This document shows, in pieces, positions 23,011 through 34,446 of a stretch of 64,000 nucleotides of DNA. Source of the stretch: Petunia secreta (lineage: Eukaryota > Streptophyta > Magnoliopsida > Solanales > Solanaceae). Below the pieces are notes generated by a model. The model saw only the letters and a program-made list of their open reading frames with translations, was not told where the DNA came from and searched no databases. The DNA is taken from the NCBI GenBank assembly GCA_029990175.1, contig JARKIP010000021.1, forward strand, positions 18,605,501-18,669,500. The letters are read 5' to 3'. How positions within the stretch are numbered: the stretch's first letter is position 1; each line of letters opens with the position of its first letter. The position numbers were made by a program, and so were the translations under genes.

Positions 23011-23599
23011 CAGTATCGCGAGATAAATTCTATCGCAATGTCAAGATTCAAGAAAAGAAAAGCGCCGCCTTTTCGGCAATAATCCAATGTAATGCTTAGA
23101 TGTCAAGCCAGCCAAATCATTTGCATTATCAACTTGATTGGTGTTGCTTGCATGGATAGTGGTGTAAAGTTTTGAATGATCTCTTCAGTTCATATTGAAT
23201 CTGATGTTCAATTCTTTGAATGCGCGTTCAATAAATTGTTCATCCATAGTGCGAATGAACCTCCCATTGCAAGCTTTCCGGTTCCTGCTCTCAAAGAAAA
23301 ATTTGTTAGTTTTGGGGAGGGGTGTTTGATTTGTGCTGATTCATCTTGAATTCGCTGTTATCGCTTCCTCTTCTTCGTGAAACTCGGGCTTTGAAAACCA
23401 TCCTCGGAAACTTGGTTTATGAACTCAATAGTATAACTCATTTTAATATAGAGGCAAAATAAAATAATTTGATAAAATAGTAAGCAAGCAATCATTGATA
23501 TGCAAGTGAAAAGTTTATAATGCATGTAAAATTCCTGCTTTAACTCAAACTCATGACATATCTCGAAACAAACTGAACATCCTTTGTATTGCAACTTGT

Positions 23600-23830
23600 G
23601 CTAATCTTGAATACTTTCAGAACTTTGTTGTTCCATCCTTTGATAAGCAAACCAATTCTTGCAAAGATCTGCCCCAGTTATGAACTTCCAAATCTTCAAC
23701 TCATTTTGCAAAATTTGCCCCAGTTGATATCTTTCAAATCTTCAAATTGTCTTACAAAATTGCCCCAGTTTCTATCTTCCATATCTTCAAATTAACTTTG
23801 CAAAAATTGCCCCAGTTGCTTGCCTTAAGG
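23600..23830. repeat. Short imperfect repeats with TTGCCCCAGTT
   Basis: Four imperfect units of about 50 bases with TCTTCAAATT, then TTGCAAAATTTGCCCCAGTT. They lie in the 3' UTR between the large array and pol and are non-coding. Confidence 0.6.
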
Positions 23831-24275
23831 AGACTGAAAATTTTAATATTATAGAGTCGAGCCCGTTAAGAGCGCCTACGTATCCCTCCACGGGAATCAG
23901 ACCGTGCGTAGTTCTGCTTACATAAGATTTTTGGGAAGATATGGCAATCTAAGTACGAAGCCGTATCCGCATTGGAAAATCCACACATCTGCCTAGATGC
24001 ATAGTTCGGCATTACATCATAAAAGATAAACAAGCCTAAAGTGTTACAATATTTTGACCGAATCCGACGGGGATTGCCTACTTATCCTGTTGCCATTCCA
24101 GGAATCAGGTCAGAAGTAGTTCAAACTTACATAAAAGAGAAAATAGGGGAAATTCTTATATCGATGCAACCAAACTCTATGTGAGTTACTACGTATCCCG
24201 CCTTGGGAGTCAGGTCACGCGTAGTTCGCATTACATCAAAGATTACATTCAAAACCGTGCTAACTTGCGATCGCC

Positions 24276-27200
24276 TCAAACATAGTATCTTTTGACGGCA
24301 TCTGCGTTGATTGCTTTTGGCCAAACTTGACCATCCATTTCTGCCAGAATCAGTGCTCCTCCGGATAAAACCCGATGAACCACATATGGACCTTGCCAAT
24401 TCGGTGCAAATTTGCCCCTTGCTTCTTCTTGATTAGGAAAGATCTTCTTTAACACCAATTGCCCTGGTTTAAAGTCTCTCACTCTCACTTTCTTGCCAAA
24501 AGACTTGATCATGCGATTTTGATAAAGTTGCCCATGACAAATTGCATTCATTCTTTTCTCATCAATAAGCATCAACTGCTCACATCTGATCTTCACCCAT
24601 TCAGCATTTTCTAATTCAGCTTCTTGAGTGATTCTCAAGGAAGGAATTTCTACCTCCGCGGGTAAGATTGCTTCCGTGCCATACACCAAAAGATAGGGAG
24701 TTGCCCCAGTTGAAGTTCTAGTGGTGGTGCGGTACCCAAGAAGCGCAAAAGGCAACTTTTCGTGCCAATCTCTATAATTATCAATCATCTTGCGAAGAAT
24801 ACGCTTGATGTTCTTATTTGCCGCCTCAACAGCTCCATTCATTTGAGGGCGGTATGCAGTAGAGTTGCGATGAGTAATCTTGAAACTCTCACAAGTTGTT
24901 CTCATCAAATCACTATTTAGGTTTGCACCATTATCAGTGATGATTGATTCAGGAACTCCGAATCTACAAATGATATTGTTGCGCACGAAATCTGACACCA
25001 CTTTCTTGGTTACAGACTTGTGAGAAGTTGCTTCCACCCACTTGGTGAAGTAATCAATAGCCACCAAAATAAAGCGATGTCCATTTGAAGCGGCCGGCTC
25101 AATAGGACCAATAACATCCATTCCCCAAGCAACAAAAGGCCAGGGAGAACTCATTGCATGAAGTTCAGAAGGAGGTCTTTTGATCATATCTCCGTGAATT
25201 TGACATTGATGGCATTTTCGCACAAACTGAACACAATCAGTTTCCATAGTTAACCAAAAATAACCGGCTCTCAAAATCTTCTTTGCCAAAACAAAACCAT
25301 TCATATGCGGCCCACAAACTCCCGCATGCAATTCCGTAAGCAATTTATTTGCTTCAACTGCATCAACACATCTTAAGAGTCCTAAGTCTGGGGTCCTCCT
25401 ATATAGGATTTCACCGCTTAGAAAGAATTGATTTGCTAACCTCCGAATGCTCTTCCTTTGGACACTTGTTGCATTTTCAGGATAACTCCCAACTTTGAGA
25501 TAATTCTTGATATCAAAATACCATGGATGTCCATCCCGTTCTTCCTCAACTTGAAAACAATAAGCTGGCCTATCATGCAATTCAATTTCGATAGGATCAA
25601 TATAATTCTTGTCAGGATGTTGGATCATGGAAGATAAAGTTGCCAAAGCATCGGCAAACTCATTTTGAAGCCTCGGAACATGCTTGAACTCTATCTTTGC
25701 GAACCTTTTGCACAATTCCTTGACACAACGCAAATAAGGAAGAATCTTTGCGTTCTTGGTGTTCCACTCGCCCTGTACTTGGTGAATCAGCAAGTCGGAA
25801 TCCCCAATCACTAAAAGTTCTTGAATATTCATATCAACTGCCAATCGAAGACCCAAAATGCATGCTTCATATTCAGCCATATTGTTAGTGCACGGAAATC
25901 TGAGCTTGGCCGAAACAGGGTAATGCTGACCCGTTTCAGAAATTAAGACAGCTCCGATACCAACACCTTTGAAATTTGCTGCTCCGTCAAAGAATAGACG
26001 CCAACCATCATATTCAGAAGAGATGTCTTCACCCAGAAACAAGACCTCTTCATCGGGAAAGTAAGTTCTCAATGGTTCATAGTTGTCATCAACAGGATTT
26101 TCAGCTAAATGATCCGCCAATGCTTGTGCCTTTACCGCCTTTTGGGTGACATAAACTATGTCAAATTCACTCAACAAAATCTGCCATTTTGCTAATTTTC
26201 CCGTGGGCATCGGCTTTTGAAAGATATATTTCAAAGGATCCATCCTCGAGATAAGATAAGTTGTATATGATGAAAGATAGTGCCTTAACCTTTGTGCAGT
26301 CCAAGTCAAGGCGCAACAAGTTCGCTCCAAGAGAGTGTACCTGGCTTCATAAGGAGTGAACTTCTTGCTTAGATAATAAATGGCTTGTTCTTTCTTCCCG
26401 GTCTTGTCATGTTGCCCCAAGACACATCCAAATGCATTTTCCGAGACAGACAAATATAAGATCAATGGTCTTCCAGGTTCAGGAGGAACTAACACAGGCG
26501 GATTAGATAGATACTCCTTAATCCTATCAAAAGCTTTTTGACAGTCTTCCGTCCACTCAATAACAGCATCTTTCTTCAACAACTTGATTATTGGTTCACA
26601 AATAACCGTGGATTGTGCAATGAAGCGGCTTATGTAGTTCAAGCGGCCAAGAAAGCTCATCACATCCTTCCGGCTCTTTGGAGGAGGCAAGTCTTGGATG
26701 GTCTTGATTTTGGACGGATCCAATTCTATACCCCTCCGGCTTACAATAAAACCCAACATCTTACCGGCAGGAACACCAAATGCACATTTCGCAGGATTAA
26801 GCTTCAAGTTATACCGCCGAAGGCGGTTGAAGAACTTTCTCAAATCGGTCAAATGCTCTTCTTTCTTCTTTGACTTGATAACAACATCATCTACATAGAC
26901 TTCAATCTCTTTGTGAATCATATCATGGAAAAGAGTTGTCATTGCTCTCATATATGTTGCCCCGGCATTCTTCAAACCGAAAGGCATAACTCTATAACAA
27001 AACACACCCCAAGGCGTGATGAAGGCGGTCTTTTCAGCATCATCTTCATCCATCAGGATCTGGTGATAACCGGCAAAACAATCGACAAAAGACTGAAGCT
27101 CATGTTTTGCACAGCTATCAATAAGGATATGAATATTTGGCAATGGAAAATCATCCTTCGGACTTGCTTTGTTGAGATCACGATAATCAACACAAACTCT

Positions 27201-27726
27201 AACTTTGCCGTCTTTCTTGGGCACCGGCACAATATTCGCTAACCAAGTGGGATATTTGAGAGATCGAATCACCTTGGCGGTCAATTGCTTTTGCACTTCT
27301 TCCAATATTTGTTTGCTTGTGGAGGTTTTGAAGTTTCTCTTCTTTTGCTTAACAGGCGGAAATGAAGGATCAGTTGGCAATTTGTGAGTGACAAGATCAG
27401 TACTCAAACCGGGCATATCATCATAAGACCAAGCAAAGATGTCCCGATACTCGTTCAATAGTTCAATATAAGCTCTTCTTTCTTCCGATGTCAAATGAAC
27501 ACTGATTCTGGTTTCTCTAACATCTTCTGAAGTCCCCAAGTTGATTGACTCGGTTTCCTCCAAGTTAGGTTTTGGTTTGTTCTCAAATTGATCCACTTCT
27601 CTTGTTATTTCATCAGGAACGAAATCTTCATCAAACTCCCCAATACTCAATGCATCAGTGCCAGTTTGTTCAGTTGTTTCATTATATGTCACAAGCAAAG
27701 TTTCGGCAGTTTTGTTAAGTGGAAAG
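24276..27726 (-). CDS. Ogre pol exon: reverse transcriptase, RNase H, aRNase H, integrase
   Basis: Single open frame from the splice acceptor to the stop at 24276-24278. Domains in order: an acidic linker; RT with VRVCVDYRDLNKASPKDDFP, FGLKNAGATYMRAM and the active site YVDD (near 26890); a first RNase H (YYLSKKFTPYEARYTLLE); a second, archaeal-type RNase H (LFFDGAANFKGVGIGAVLI, NNMAEYEACILGL, VIGDSDLLIHQVQGEW, EFADALATL); and the integrase HHCC zinc domain (ELHAGVCGPHMNG to CHQCQIHGD) and DDE core (WGMDVIGPIEP, IITDNGANLNS, NGAVEAANKNIKRIL). No stop interrupts it. Frame and length (3,451 nt) fit splicing to the gag-pro exon, giving a 2,299-residue polyprotein. Confidence 0.95.
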
Positions 27727-27979
27727 CTGAAACAGAAACAAACATTAATCAAAAGTGTAAAATAAAGTAAATAATTGAAGCATATCAAAATAACAGTAGG
27801 GAGAATGCAATGCATTTTATTTGTTTCAAAATCTAGTTTAGGGAGGCATACATTAAAGCAAAACATGCAGAATGTAAACAGATTATTTTGAAAAGACATA
27901 AACATAAACCAAAAAGCGAAACACAGTTCAGGGCCTCAATCTGACTGTGACGCCAAAATAAACTGTTGAGTTCATTCAC
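27727..27979 (-). other. Ogre intron between gag-pro and RT
   Basis: Donor at 27979-27978 (ACCTG|GTGAATG) and acceptor at 27728-27727 (TTCTGTTTCAG|CTTTCC), 253 bases, T-rich before the acceptor. Unspliced RNA reads the gag-pro stop three bases inside the intron; splicing removes it and joins the frames (6,900 nt, divisible by 3). Ogre elements are known for such an intron at this place, with partial splicing setting the gag to pol ratio. Confidence 0.85.
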
Positions 27980-30900
27980 CAGGTCTCCTCCACTGGGACA
28001 CAGGTCCAATTGGCCATCGGATCCTTGGCCTCAACATTTTGCACAGGTGACTCCTCCGCACAGTCTTCAATAATAACATCGCATTCCAAATCATCACTCA
28101 GAAACAAATCGCCAACTCCCTCTATCAGATCCGGTATAATGACTTCCGGTGCCTTGATAAATGACTGGTACAAGGAAGGAAAGGGTTCTGGCATGGCAAT
28201 GGCTGGTTTCCTTTTGGCCTTCTCAATCTCTTTTTTGGTGGGACAGTAACCCAAGCCAAAGGTACCCAGATTCTTGGGCAAGCAGATGGGTTCGGTAATG
28301 CCGTTCAGATTTGCCCCCAATCCCGAACCAGGTTTGAAACCATTTTTCAACATCTCCACAGCAATCATCTTGGGGACTCTGGGTAGGATACCTTTCTTTG
28401 AATCCTCGTTTGATGCTCGGGTCACATTCATCAGCTCAACCATGTGAAAGGTAGTCCCATCAAGCTCTGCGGCGTTGTCCACCATAGGAATCGTGGTGCT
28501 AGCATGCGTGGGGCTGTTTCCCTCACCCTTGACCACCACTTCTTCATTATCCCATATAAATTTCACACTTTGATGCAAAGTGGAAGGGACGGCTCCGGCC
28601 ATGTGAATCCAGGGTCTTCCTAACAGCATGTTATAGGTAGACGGGATGTCGAATACCTGAAACTCCACAGAGAAGTTCACAGGACCTATCTGCAGATCAA
28701 GATCAATCTCTCCAAAGGTGCACCTTTGAGCCCCATCAAAAGCCCTTGCTTTCACATTGCTCTGTCTAATTTTGCCAGCGTCAATTCCAAGCTCCTTCAG
28801 AGTTGCCAACGGGCATATATTGAGCCCGGAACCACCGTCGATCAGTACCCGTCCAACAAATTTGTCCCTACATTTGACAACAATATGCAAGGCTTTGTTG
28901 TGTCCGAGACCCTCGGGTAGAAGCTCTTCTTTGAAGAAGGACACCTTGTGAGGTTCTAAGATTTGGCCAACCAAGACGGCCAAGCTCTCACCCGTGGTCT
29001 CAGCGGGCACCTCTGCTTCCTTGAGCACTTTTAGCAATGCATTTCTATGCGTTTCAGAGCTCATCAGCAAAGCCATAATGGATATGCGGGAAGGAGTATT
29101 CTTTAGGTGCTCCAGAATAGAGTATTCCTTTGACTGCATTTTCCTCCAAAAGTCCTCAGCTTCGGTGTCAGTCACTCTTCTTACAACGCCCTCCTTCTCC
29201 CTAAGGCCTCGACCCAATTCCTCAGGCGTGTAGAATCTACCAGATCTGGTCATGCCTTGTGCAGCAGCAACAGCAACAGTTACCTTTCCACTTCCGATAG
29301 GCACTTCAGAATAGTTCCAAGGAACCCTCTTGCTATCATATTGAAGGGGTGAGGCAAGCATGACGGTGACAGTTGGCCTCGGGATACCCGCTTGCACCAG
29401 AATGGGAGCTCTAACTTGCACAGATACTTTGGCCTCGTTAGCAACCCTCACATTGCTGACGGGAACAATGGTCCCTTTCAAATCGACTCCCTCCTCAAGG
29501 GAAATGACATTGACAGCATTGTTTCCATAGGCGGGAAGAGGATTATCTTGCACATTAGGCTGAGTTCCAGTAAGCTGGATAGTGCCTGATTTGATCAAAG
29601 CTTCCACTCTATCCTTGAAGGCATAACACCTTTCCACATCATGGCCCGCAGCCCCAGAATGATAAACACAATGCTTATTAACATCATACCACCTTGGAGG
29701 AGGATTTGGAGTATTGTCAGGAACAGGCTGCACAACTCCGGCGCTTCTTAATCTTTCAAACAATTGACCATAAGATTCAGCTATAGGAGTATAGGTTTTG
29801 GGTGCTCTCCTCTCATAGCTTTGGTTAGGTCCTTGCATATTTGGACGGACAGGAGCACGGGGTTGGTAATTTTGTGGGCGAGGAGGGTATTGTTGTGGTG
29901 CTGGTGCTCGTGGTGGATAATAACTGGGTTGTGCTTGATAGACAGGATATGGAGCGGGAGGAATTTGATAGTGACTAGGATAATTTGGGGGTGGTGCATT
30001 TGGGTAAGGAGAAGGAATATTTGGGTAATGAGGAGGTGCATTTGGGTAATGAGGGGGTGCATTTGGGTATGTAGGGTAGGTTGGTGGATTATCAAAGTTC
30101 AACCTCCTAGCCGGGCGGCGGTCAATGTCTGCGGCAACAGCTGTGACTTCTTCCCTCTTCTCTCTTCTTCTAGCATTGTTTGAGCTGGCTTGAGCATTTT
30201 GAGCACTTGACTTCATTTCAGCAAAGCTCACAATCCGACCGGATTTGATGCCTTCTTCCACCATCTCCCCCATTGTGAGAAGTTCAGCATAAGGTGCACC
30301 CATCATAGGAAGCATATGCATATAATATGAGTCGTCTTGAGCACGAATAAAGTACTTCACCATATCTCTCTCAGTCATCGGGGGTTGTACCCGTGCAGCC
30401 TGTTCACGCCACCTCAAGGCGTATTCCCTGAAAGTTTCGGTTGGTTTCTTCTTCAAATTGGCCAAGGTTATGAGGTCAGGGACCATCGCCATATTGTATT
30501 CAAACTGCTTTGTGAAGTCACCAGCTATATCATCAAATTCGTGCCATTTGCTTATGTCTTGTCTGGCAAACCATTCAGCAGCAATACCTTCCAGACTATG
30601 GCTAAAGTAAGCCATCAAAAGTTCTTCTTTGCCTCCCGCCGCCCTCATTCTGTTGAGGTACTTGGTTAAATGAGCAAATGGGTCACCATGACCATTATAC
30701 ATGTCAAACTTCGGCACTTTAAAACCGGGAGGAGGAGTAATGTCCGGGAATAGATAAAGACTGCGGTATGAAGTGCTTTGTCGTTTCTTAGTCACCTGCA
30801 AGTCCTTAATAGATTGTTGCATGACTTTCATTGCTTGGATTATCTCATCTTGTTCGCTTGTCCTTCCCTGTTTTTCCACAGCTGTGGGCATTTCATTCTG

Positions 30901-31428
30901 TGGCGGATAGTCTGTGAAGTCTGCATTCTTCCCATTTGGGTCATGCTCATAATATAACGCCTCGGGATATCCCTGCCTTGGATCATTGGCGTTTGGAGGA
31001 GCAACGGCTACAGGAATGGGCGCTTGAGATTGTGGAGGACGGGGAGTGTCTTTAGCAGGCAAATATTGGTAGTGAGGAGGAGTGGGGTCGTTAGGATATG
31101 GATAATATGAGGGATAACCAGCGGGTTGGGCATTTTGCTGAGCGGGCGGGGTATTTTGACTAACTTGTGGGCGATTTTGTGGTGGTGGTGTTTGATTAAG
31201 TGGGTTGTTTTGGTATGTGGGTATATTGTGAACGGGATTGGCATTTAAAGGTATGTTTTGAGGGGCTTGCCCTTTAATGGCTGCTAGCTCATCGCTCAGC
31301 ATCTGTATCTGTTTGGTCAGGTTCAAAATAAGGTCATCCTGAGCAAGGAGGATGTTTCCCCTCGAAGATCCAGGAGTTTCGAGAGTCTTATCATTGAGGA
31401 CGGGAGGCTGATCATCATTACCGGACAT
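27976..31428 (-). CDS. Ogre gag-protease (unspliced form, 1,150 aa)
   Basis: Starts at the ATG at 31428 (MSGNDDQPPVLNDK). Order of regions: a Pro/Gln/Asn/Tyr-rich N-terminus (residues about 50-180); the retrotransposon gag domain (about 230-410; VPKFDMYNGHGDPFAHLTKY, EGIAAEWFARQD, EYALRWREQAARVQP); a long Pro/Tyr-rich repeat segment (YPNAPPHYPN units); a zinc-knuckle-like CVYHSGAAGHDVERC; an aspartic protease with the active site LIDGGSGLNICPL (about 860); and a G-patch-like stretch (NGFKPGSGLGANLNG, about 1,050). It forms virus-like particles and processes the polyprotein. Its stop lies just inside the intron, so this ORF is the product of unspliced RNA. Confidence 0.93.
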   Translation of the reverse strand: MSGNDDQPPVLNDKTLETPGSSRGNILLAQDDLILNLTKQIQMLSDELAAIKGQAPQNIPLNANPVHNIPTYQNNPLNQTPPPQNRPQVSQNTPPAQQNAQPAGYPSYYPYPNDPTPPHYQYLPAKDTPRPPQSQAPIPVAVAPPNANDPRQGYPEALYYEHDPNGKNADFTDYPPQNEMPTAVEKQGRTSEQDEIIQAMKVMQQSIKDLQVTKKRQSTSYRSLYLFPDITPPPGFKVPKFDMYNGHGDPFAHLTKYLNRMRAAGGKEELLMAYFSHSLEGIAAEWFARQDISKWHEFDDIAGDFTKQFEYNMAMVPDLITLANLKKKPTETFREYALRWREQAARVQPPMTERDMVKYFIRAQDDSYYMHMLPMMGAPYAELLTMGEMVEEGIKSGRIVSFAEMKSSAQNAQASSNNARRREKREEVTAVAADIDRRPARRLNFDNPPTYPTYPNAPPHYPNAPPHYPNIPSPYPNAPPPNYPSHYQIPPAPYPVYQAQPSYYPPRAPAPQQYPPRPQNYQPRAPVRPNMQGPNQSYERRAPKTYTPIAESYGQLFERLRSAGVVQPVPDNTPNPPPRWYDVNKHCVYHSGAAGHDVERCYAFKDRVEALIKSGTIQLTGTQPNVQDNPLPAYGNNAVNVISLEEGVDLKGTIVPVSNVRVANEAKVSVQVRAPILVQAGIPRPTVTVMLASPLQYDSKRVPWNYSEVPIGSGKVTVAVAAAQGMTRSGRFYTPEELGRGLREKEGVVRRVTDTEAEDFWRKMQSKEYSILEHLKNTPSRISIMALLMSSETHRNALLKVLKEAEVPAETTGESLAVLVGQILEPHKVSFFKEELLPEGLGHNKALHIVVKCRDKFVGRVLIDGGSGLNICPLATLKELGIDAGKIRQSNVKARAFDGAQRCTFGEIDLDLQIGPVNFSVEFQVFDIPSTYNMLLGRPWIHMAGAVPSTLHQSVKFIWDNEEVVVKGEGNSPTHASTTIPMVDNAAELDGTTFHMVELMNVTRASNEDSKKGILPRVPKMIAVEMLKNGFKPGSGLGANLNGITEPICLPKNLGTFGLGYCPTKKEIEKAKRKPAIAMPEPFPSLYQSFIKAPEVIIPDLIEGVGDLFLSDDLECDVIIEDCAEESPVQNVEAKDPMANWTCVPVEETW

Positions 31429-32373
31429 TTTGTTGAAATTCTGAAGTGTATATCAATGTGCAGAGGAAAGCCTTTAGATCAGCTCAATCAGCACAAATCA
31501 AACCTCTGTTTAGGAATAAACAAAAGAAAAATTCAAAAGGTAACTGTGTTAGTTTGCATGTTGTTGGTAAAATTTGCACGTAAGCACATAGCGCGCGTCA
31601 CGTAGCGCTTTTGCATTTCAAACGGGCGATAAATTAGGCATGTGGCAACCACAAATAATGTGCGTAAAATAAAATGCGGACGCGTCCTACCCTGTAGGGT
31701 GCCTCTTTGTGCTAGAGGCGAGCCTAATCGCGCAAATAAATGATAACGAAAAATAGTCACAACCATTTTTGAGCAATTCAAATTTAGAGTAAGATATTTC
31801 ATTAAAATAGATAAAGTTGATACAAAATTGTCTTTCATAATCATAACATCATACTTTCATCCTCTTCTTTCTTTCTTTTTTTTTTCTTCTTCTTTTTTTT
31901 TTTTCTTTCTTCTTTTTTTTCTTTTTCTTTTCTTTCTTTTCTTTCTTTTCTTTCTTCATACATAATCCTTGCATAGCAAATGAAAAATACAATAAATATA
32001 AAGACATAACTGAGAATACATCAAAACTAAAATAAAAGCCGTCACTCTGCTGATCAACTGCATCATGCCGGTGTAGGTGCACTGTTGTGACTGAATTCTG
32101 CTTTCTTTGCTTCATCTTCATCATCAGGTCTGCATCATTGTAATCAACTTCTTTCATTCTTTTTCTGCTTTCCCTTCTTTTCCTCTCTTTTTCTTTTCTT
32201 TCTTCTTTTTTTTTTTCTTTTCTTCTTCTCTTTTTTTTTCTTCTCTTTTTTTCAGAATTTCCTTTTTCCTTTTCAATACATCATCATTACATAATAAGTG
32301 AAAATACAACAATAGAAAGCATGATAGAAAATACATCAAAAGTAAATAAACTGCCATTTGTCCAAGTTCCGTA
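31429..32373. other. Spacer between Ogre ORF1 and gag with polypyrimidine tracts
   Basis: Two long TTTC/TTTTTCTTC tracts on the plus strand (about 31859-31957 and 32155-32263; polypurine on the coding strand). Their downstream flanks are related (CATCATTACATAATAAGTG and ATACATAATCCTTGC, then TGAAAATACAA), so the second is probably a duplicate of the first. No gene apart from low-complexity frames. Confidence 0.7.
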
Positions 32374-33702
32374 TCATGTTCCTGCTTGCTTCATCTTCTT
32401 GCTTGTCGGAGCGGATGTTTCATCAAAACTGGTTTCTGCCCTTGCCTGTCTCATTTTCTTCGTCATATCAGTGTCTTCATAGCCAACTCTTCCTGGAGGA
32501 CTGAGACCTAAGCGTCGCTCTTCTTTGATCCAGACGAGATATTCTGGTGTGCAGCTCTGGTGCTTTGTTGACACTTCTATCGGTTTCAAACCCTTCCAAT
32601 CCTCGAGGATTTCTCTTTTCCTTGGAATTGCATTCTGCAGGTTGAAAGGAGTTTCTGACTCCGACATATCCGCACAAAGGGGAATAAATTGTTCCATCCC
32701 AAATTGACGGAGGACCCTCAAAGGTGCGTACGGTTGAAGCCCCGTTAAACCCGGCAACTCGATGTAGTATCGCTTGGAAGTCCTAAGCGTCATCTCATCT
32801 TTAGGAACATAACTTAACTTCCACATTACTCTCTTATCAGTAAGGCGGGCTAAGAAATCATACCATCCCGCAAAACTTCCAGGTTTTTCACACCACCTCG
32901 TTCTTATGTTTTGGGTAGCAATAGGATTTACTAATTTCCGGCTATCTAACATTTTACAAATATCCACCATAGGATTTCGACGGCACACTTGGTCTATCGC
33001 CCATACCTGAAGGAGAAGATTACAACCTTCGAAATACATCGACCCCCTTCTGCATTCATTCAGAGCCCGATACATTTCTGCTAGAATCATAGGAACTATG
33101 GTGGTAGATTTGTTCCCATTGATCCCTTCAAACATCACCCGAACTACGGAACCAATGCAAGTCCTAATGTGTCCATTCTTTGTTGGGAAGACCAAAGTCC
33201 CTAAGAATGCAATGATAAAAGCCCTTACACGCCGGTCTCTCCAAGTCTTCTCGCCACAGTTAAATTCCTGCTCAAAATCATCAAAACCCGTTATGCGCCC
33301 AAACCTGGTGTACAGATAATCCAGATGAACCCATTTGTTTTCGATGCATCCCAAACTACCATTCCTTTCCAATCCTAGTCTCTCTTGGAATTTCTTCCCT
33401 GTTTGACTGTTTGGAAGGATTATCTCTTGGCCCAGACACTTCAATCCCGTTAGCCCAACTATTTCTCCTAGAGTGGGAGTCAACTCAAAGTCCTTGAACC
33501 TGAATACAGCTCGCGTCGGGCGCCAATACGCAATAAGAGCTTGGACTAGATCACGGTTTGGATGAACATCAATCAGCTCTACCAACCTTCCTAATTTCCC
33601 CTCAACTGTCTTTCTCTCCTCCTCACAAAAGTTACCCCACCATAATTTTAACTTCTCTGGGACCTCTACAACCATGTAGACTTTGTCAAACTGTTGTTCC
33701 AT
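32374..33702 (-). CDS. Ogre ORF1 (plant mobile domain-like, 442 aa)
   Basis: Intact frame upstream of gag, starting MEQQFDKVYMVVEVPEKLKL. The segment with LVQALIAYWRPTRAVFRFKD, then FELTPTLGEIVGLTG resembles the plant mobile domain family (DUF7745-type) found in Ogre ORF1 and in some plant nuclear genes. The C-terminus is basic (KKMRQARAETS, SKKMKQAGT), suggesting a nuclear signal or nucleic-acid contact. The biochemical role of ORF1 in Ogre elements is not established to my knowledge. An extra ORF between the 5' LTR and gag supports the lineage call. Confidence 0.85.
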   Translation of the reverse strand: MEQQFDKVYMVVEVPEKLKLWWGNFCEEERKTVEGKLGRLVELIDVHPNRDLVQALIAYWRPTRAVFRFKDFELTPTLGEIVGLTGLKCLGQEIILPNSQTGKKFQERLGLERNGSLGCIENKWVHLDYLYTRFGRITGFDDFEQEFNCGEKTWRDRRVRAFIIAFLGTLVFPTKNGHIRTCIGSVVRVMFEGINGNKSTTIVPMILAEMYRALNECRRGSMYFEGCNLLLQVWAIDQVCRRNPMVDICKMLDSRKLVNPIATQNIRTRWCEKPGSFAGWYDFLARLTDKRVMWKLSYVPKDEMTLRTSKRYYIELPGLTGLQPYAPLRVLRQFGMEQFIPLCADMSESETPFNLQNAIPRKREILEDWKGLKPIEVSTKHQSCTPEYLVWIKEERRLGLSPPGRVGYEDTDMTKKMRQARAETSFDETSAPTSKKMKQAGT

Positions 33703-34446
33703 TCTTTACCCTACAAGATAATGAAAACAAAATTCTAAATTTGATTGTGCTCAAAATTCAGCTGGGACTGGAGATTCGTTATCACAAAACACATAATATG
33801 CGGGTCAATGGGTTATAAGGACCCGTTGACACAAGGGCGGATTCCTGACTATGGAGGCGGTACCAAGGACCGGGTCCAGACTAAGGTGTGAATGCATGCA
33901 TGCTCCTAAAGTTCCATCAAAAGTGAGTTAACGGTTGAGGCTAACAGACGAGCGGCAGGCGGCTTCGTGGTCGAATAACTTCCACGACAATCCGCCGGTA
34001 CACCAACTCGTCCAAGGGTTTTTCTAAGAGTGGGTTAACGGTTGAGGCTAACAGGTGAGTGGCAGGCGGCTTCGTGGTCGAATAACTCCCACGACAATCC
34101 GCCGGTATACCAACTCGTCAAAGGGTTCTTTAGTGGAAGAAATTGCGGGTGCGTATGCACACACCTCGCGGATATTTAAGTGAGAATGCAAGAGGTTCCC
34201 AGGAGTGGGGGAAGTATGAACGGAATGTCAGTTTATATGTGCGCAAATAGGGTGTAGTGACATGCTTTCGTGACACACAGCAATCAATTAGATTAATCTA
34301 AGCATGCTTGCAAATAAACAGTAGATATAATCATGCTAATTTTCAACGATAAATAAATAGGTCACACATATTAATATCGTCATACAATTCAAACAAACAA
34401 ACAAAAGCAATTCGTGAAAGCCTTTTGGTTAGAACCATTTGGGGTT
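33703..34446. other. Ogre 5' leader between the primer site and ORF1
   Basis: Non-coding leader. It holds a two-copy tandem repeat (33928-34130) and otherwise unremarkable sequence. It probably contains packaging signals, which cannot be identified by eye. Confidence 0.6.
33928..34130. repeat. Two ~107-bp tandem repeats in the Ogre leader
   Basis: TTAACGGTTGAGGCTAACAG starts at 33928 and again at 34035. Both copies continue with GGCAGGCGGCTTCGTGGTCG, AATAAC, then CCACGACAATCCGCCGGTA and CCAACTCGTC. They differ at only a few positions. Within each unit GGCGG and CCGCC arms could pair. Confidence 0.9.

Larger units (their letters stand above)
21440..24230. repeat. Four dispersed ~45-bp hairpin-type repeats in the Ogre 3' UTR
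   Basis: Near-copies of a block with TGCCTACNTATC, a short GC-rich gap, GGAATCAGG, then GTAGTTC occur at about 21443-21490, 23873-23913, 24076-24122 and 24188-24227. The CTACG and CGTAG arms are inverted, so each block can form a stem. They flank the large tandem array at 22038-23010 on both sides. Confidence 0.7.

Noticed and set aside
29764..30183. Plus-strand frame with Trp/Arg/Cys-rich repeats opposite Ogre gag
   Set aside because: Antisense shadow of the Pro/Tyr/Asn-rich repeat region of gag.
31859..32263. Lys-rich or Phe-rich open frames in the polypyrimidine tracts
   Set aside because: Low-complexity translation of TTTTC runs within the Ogre spacer; no conserved features.
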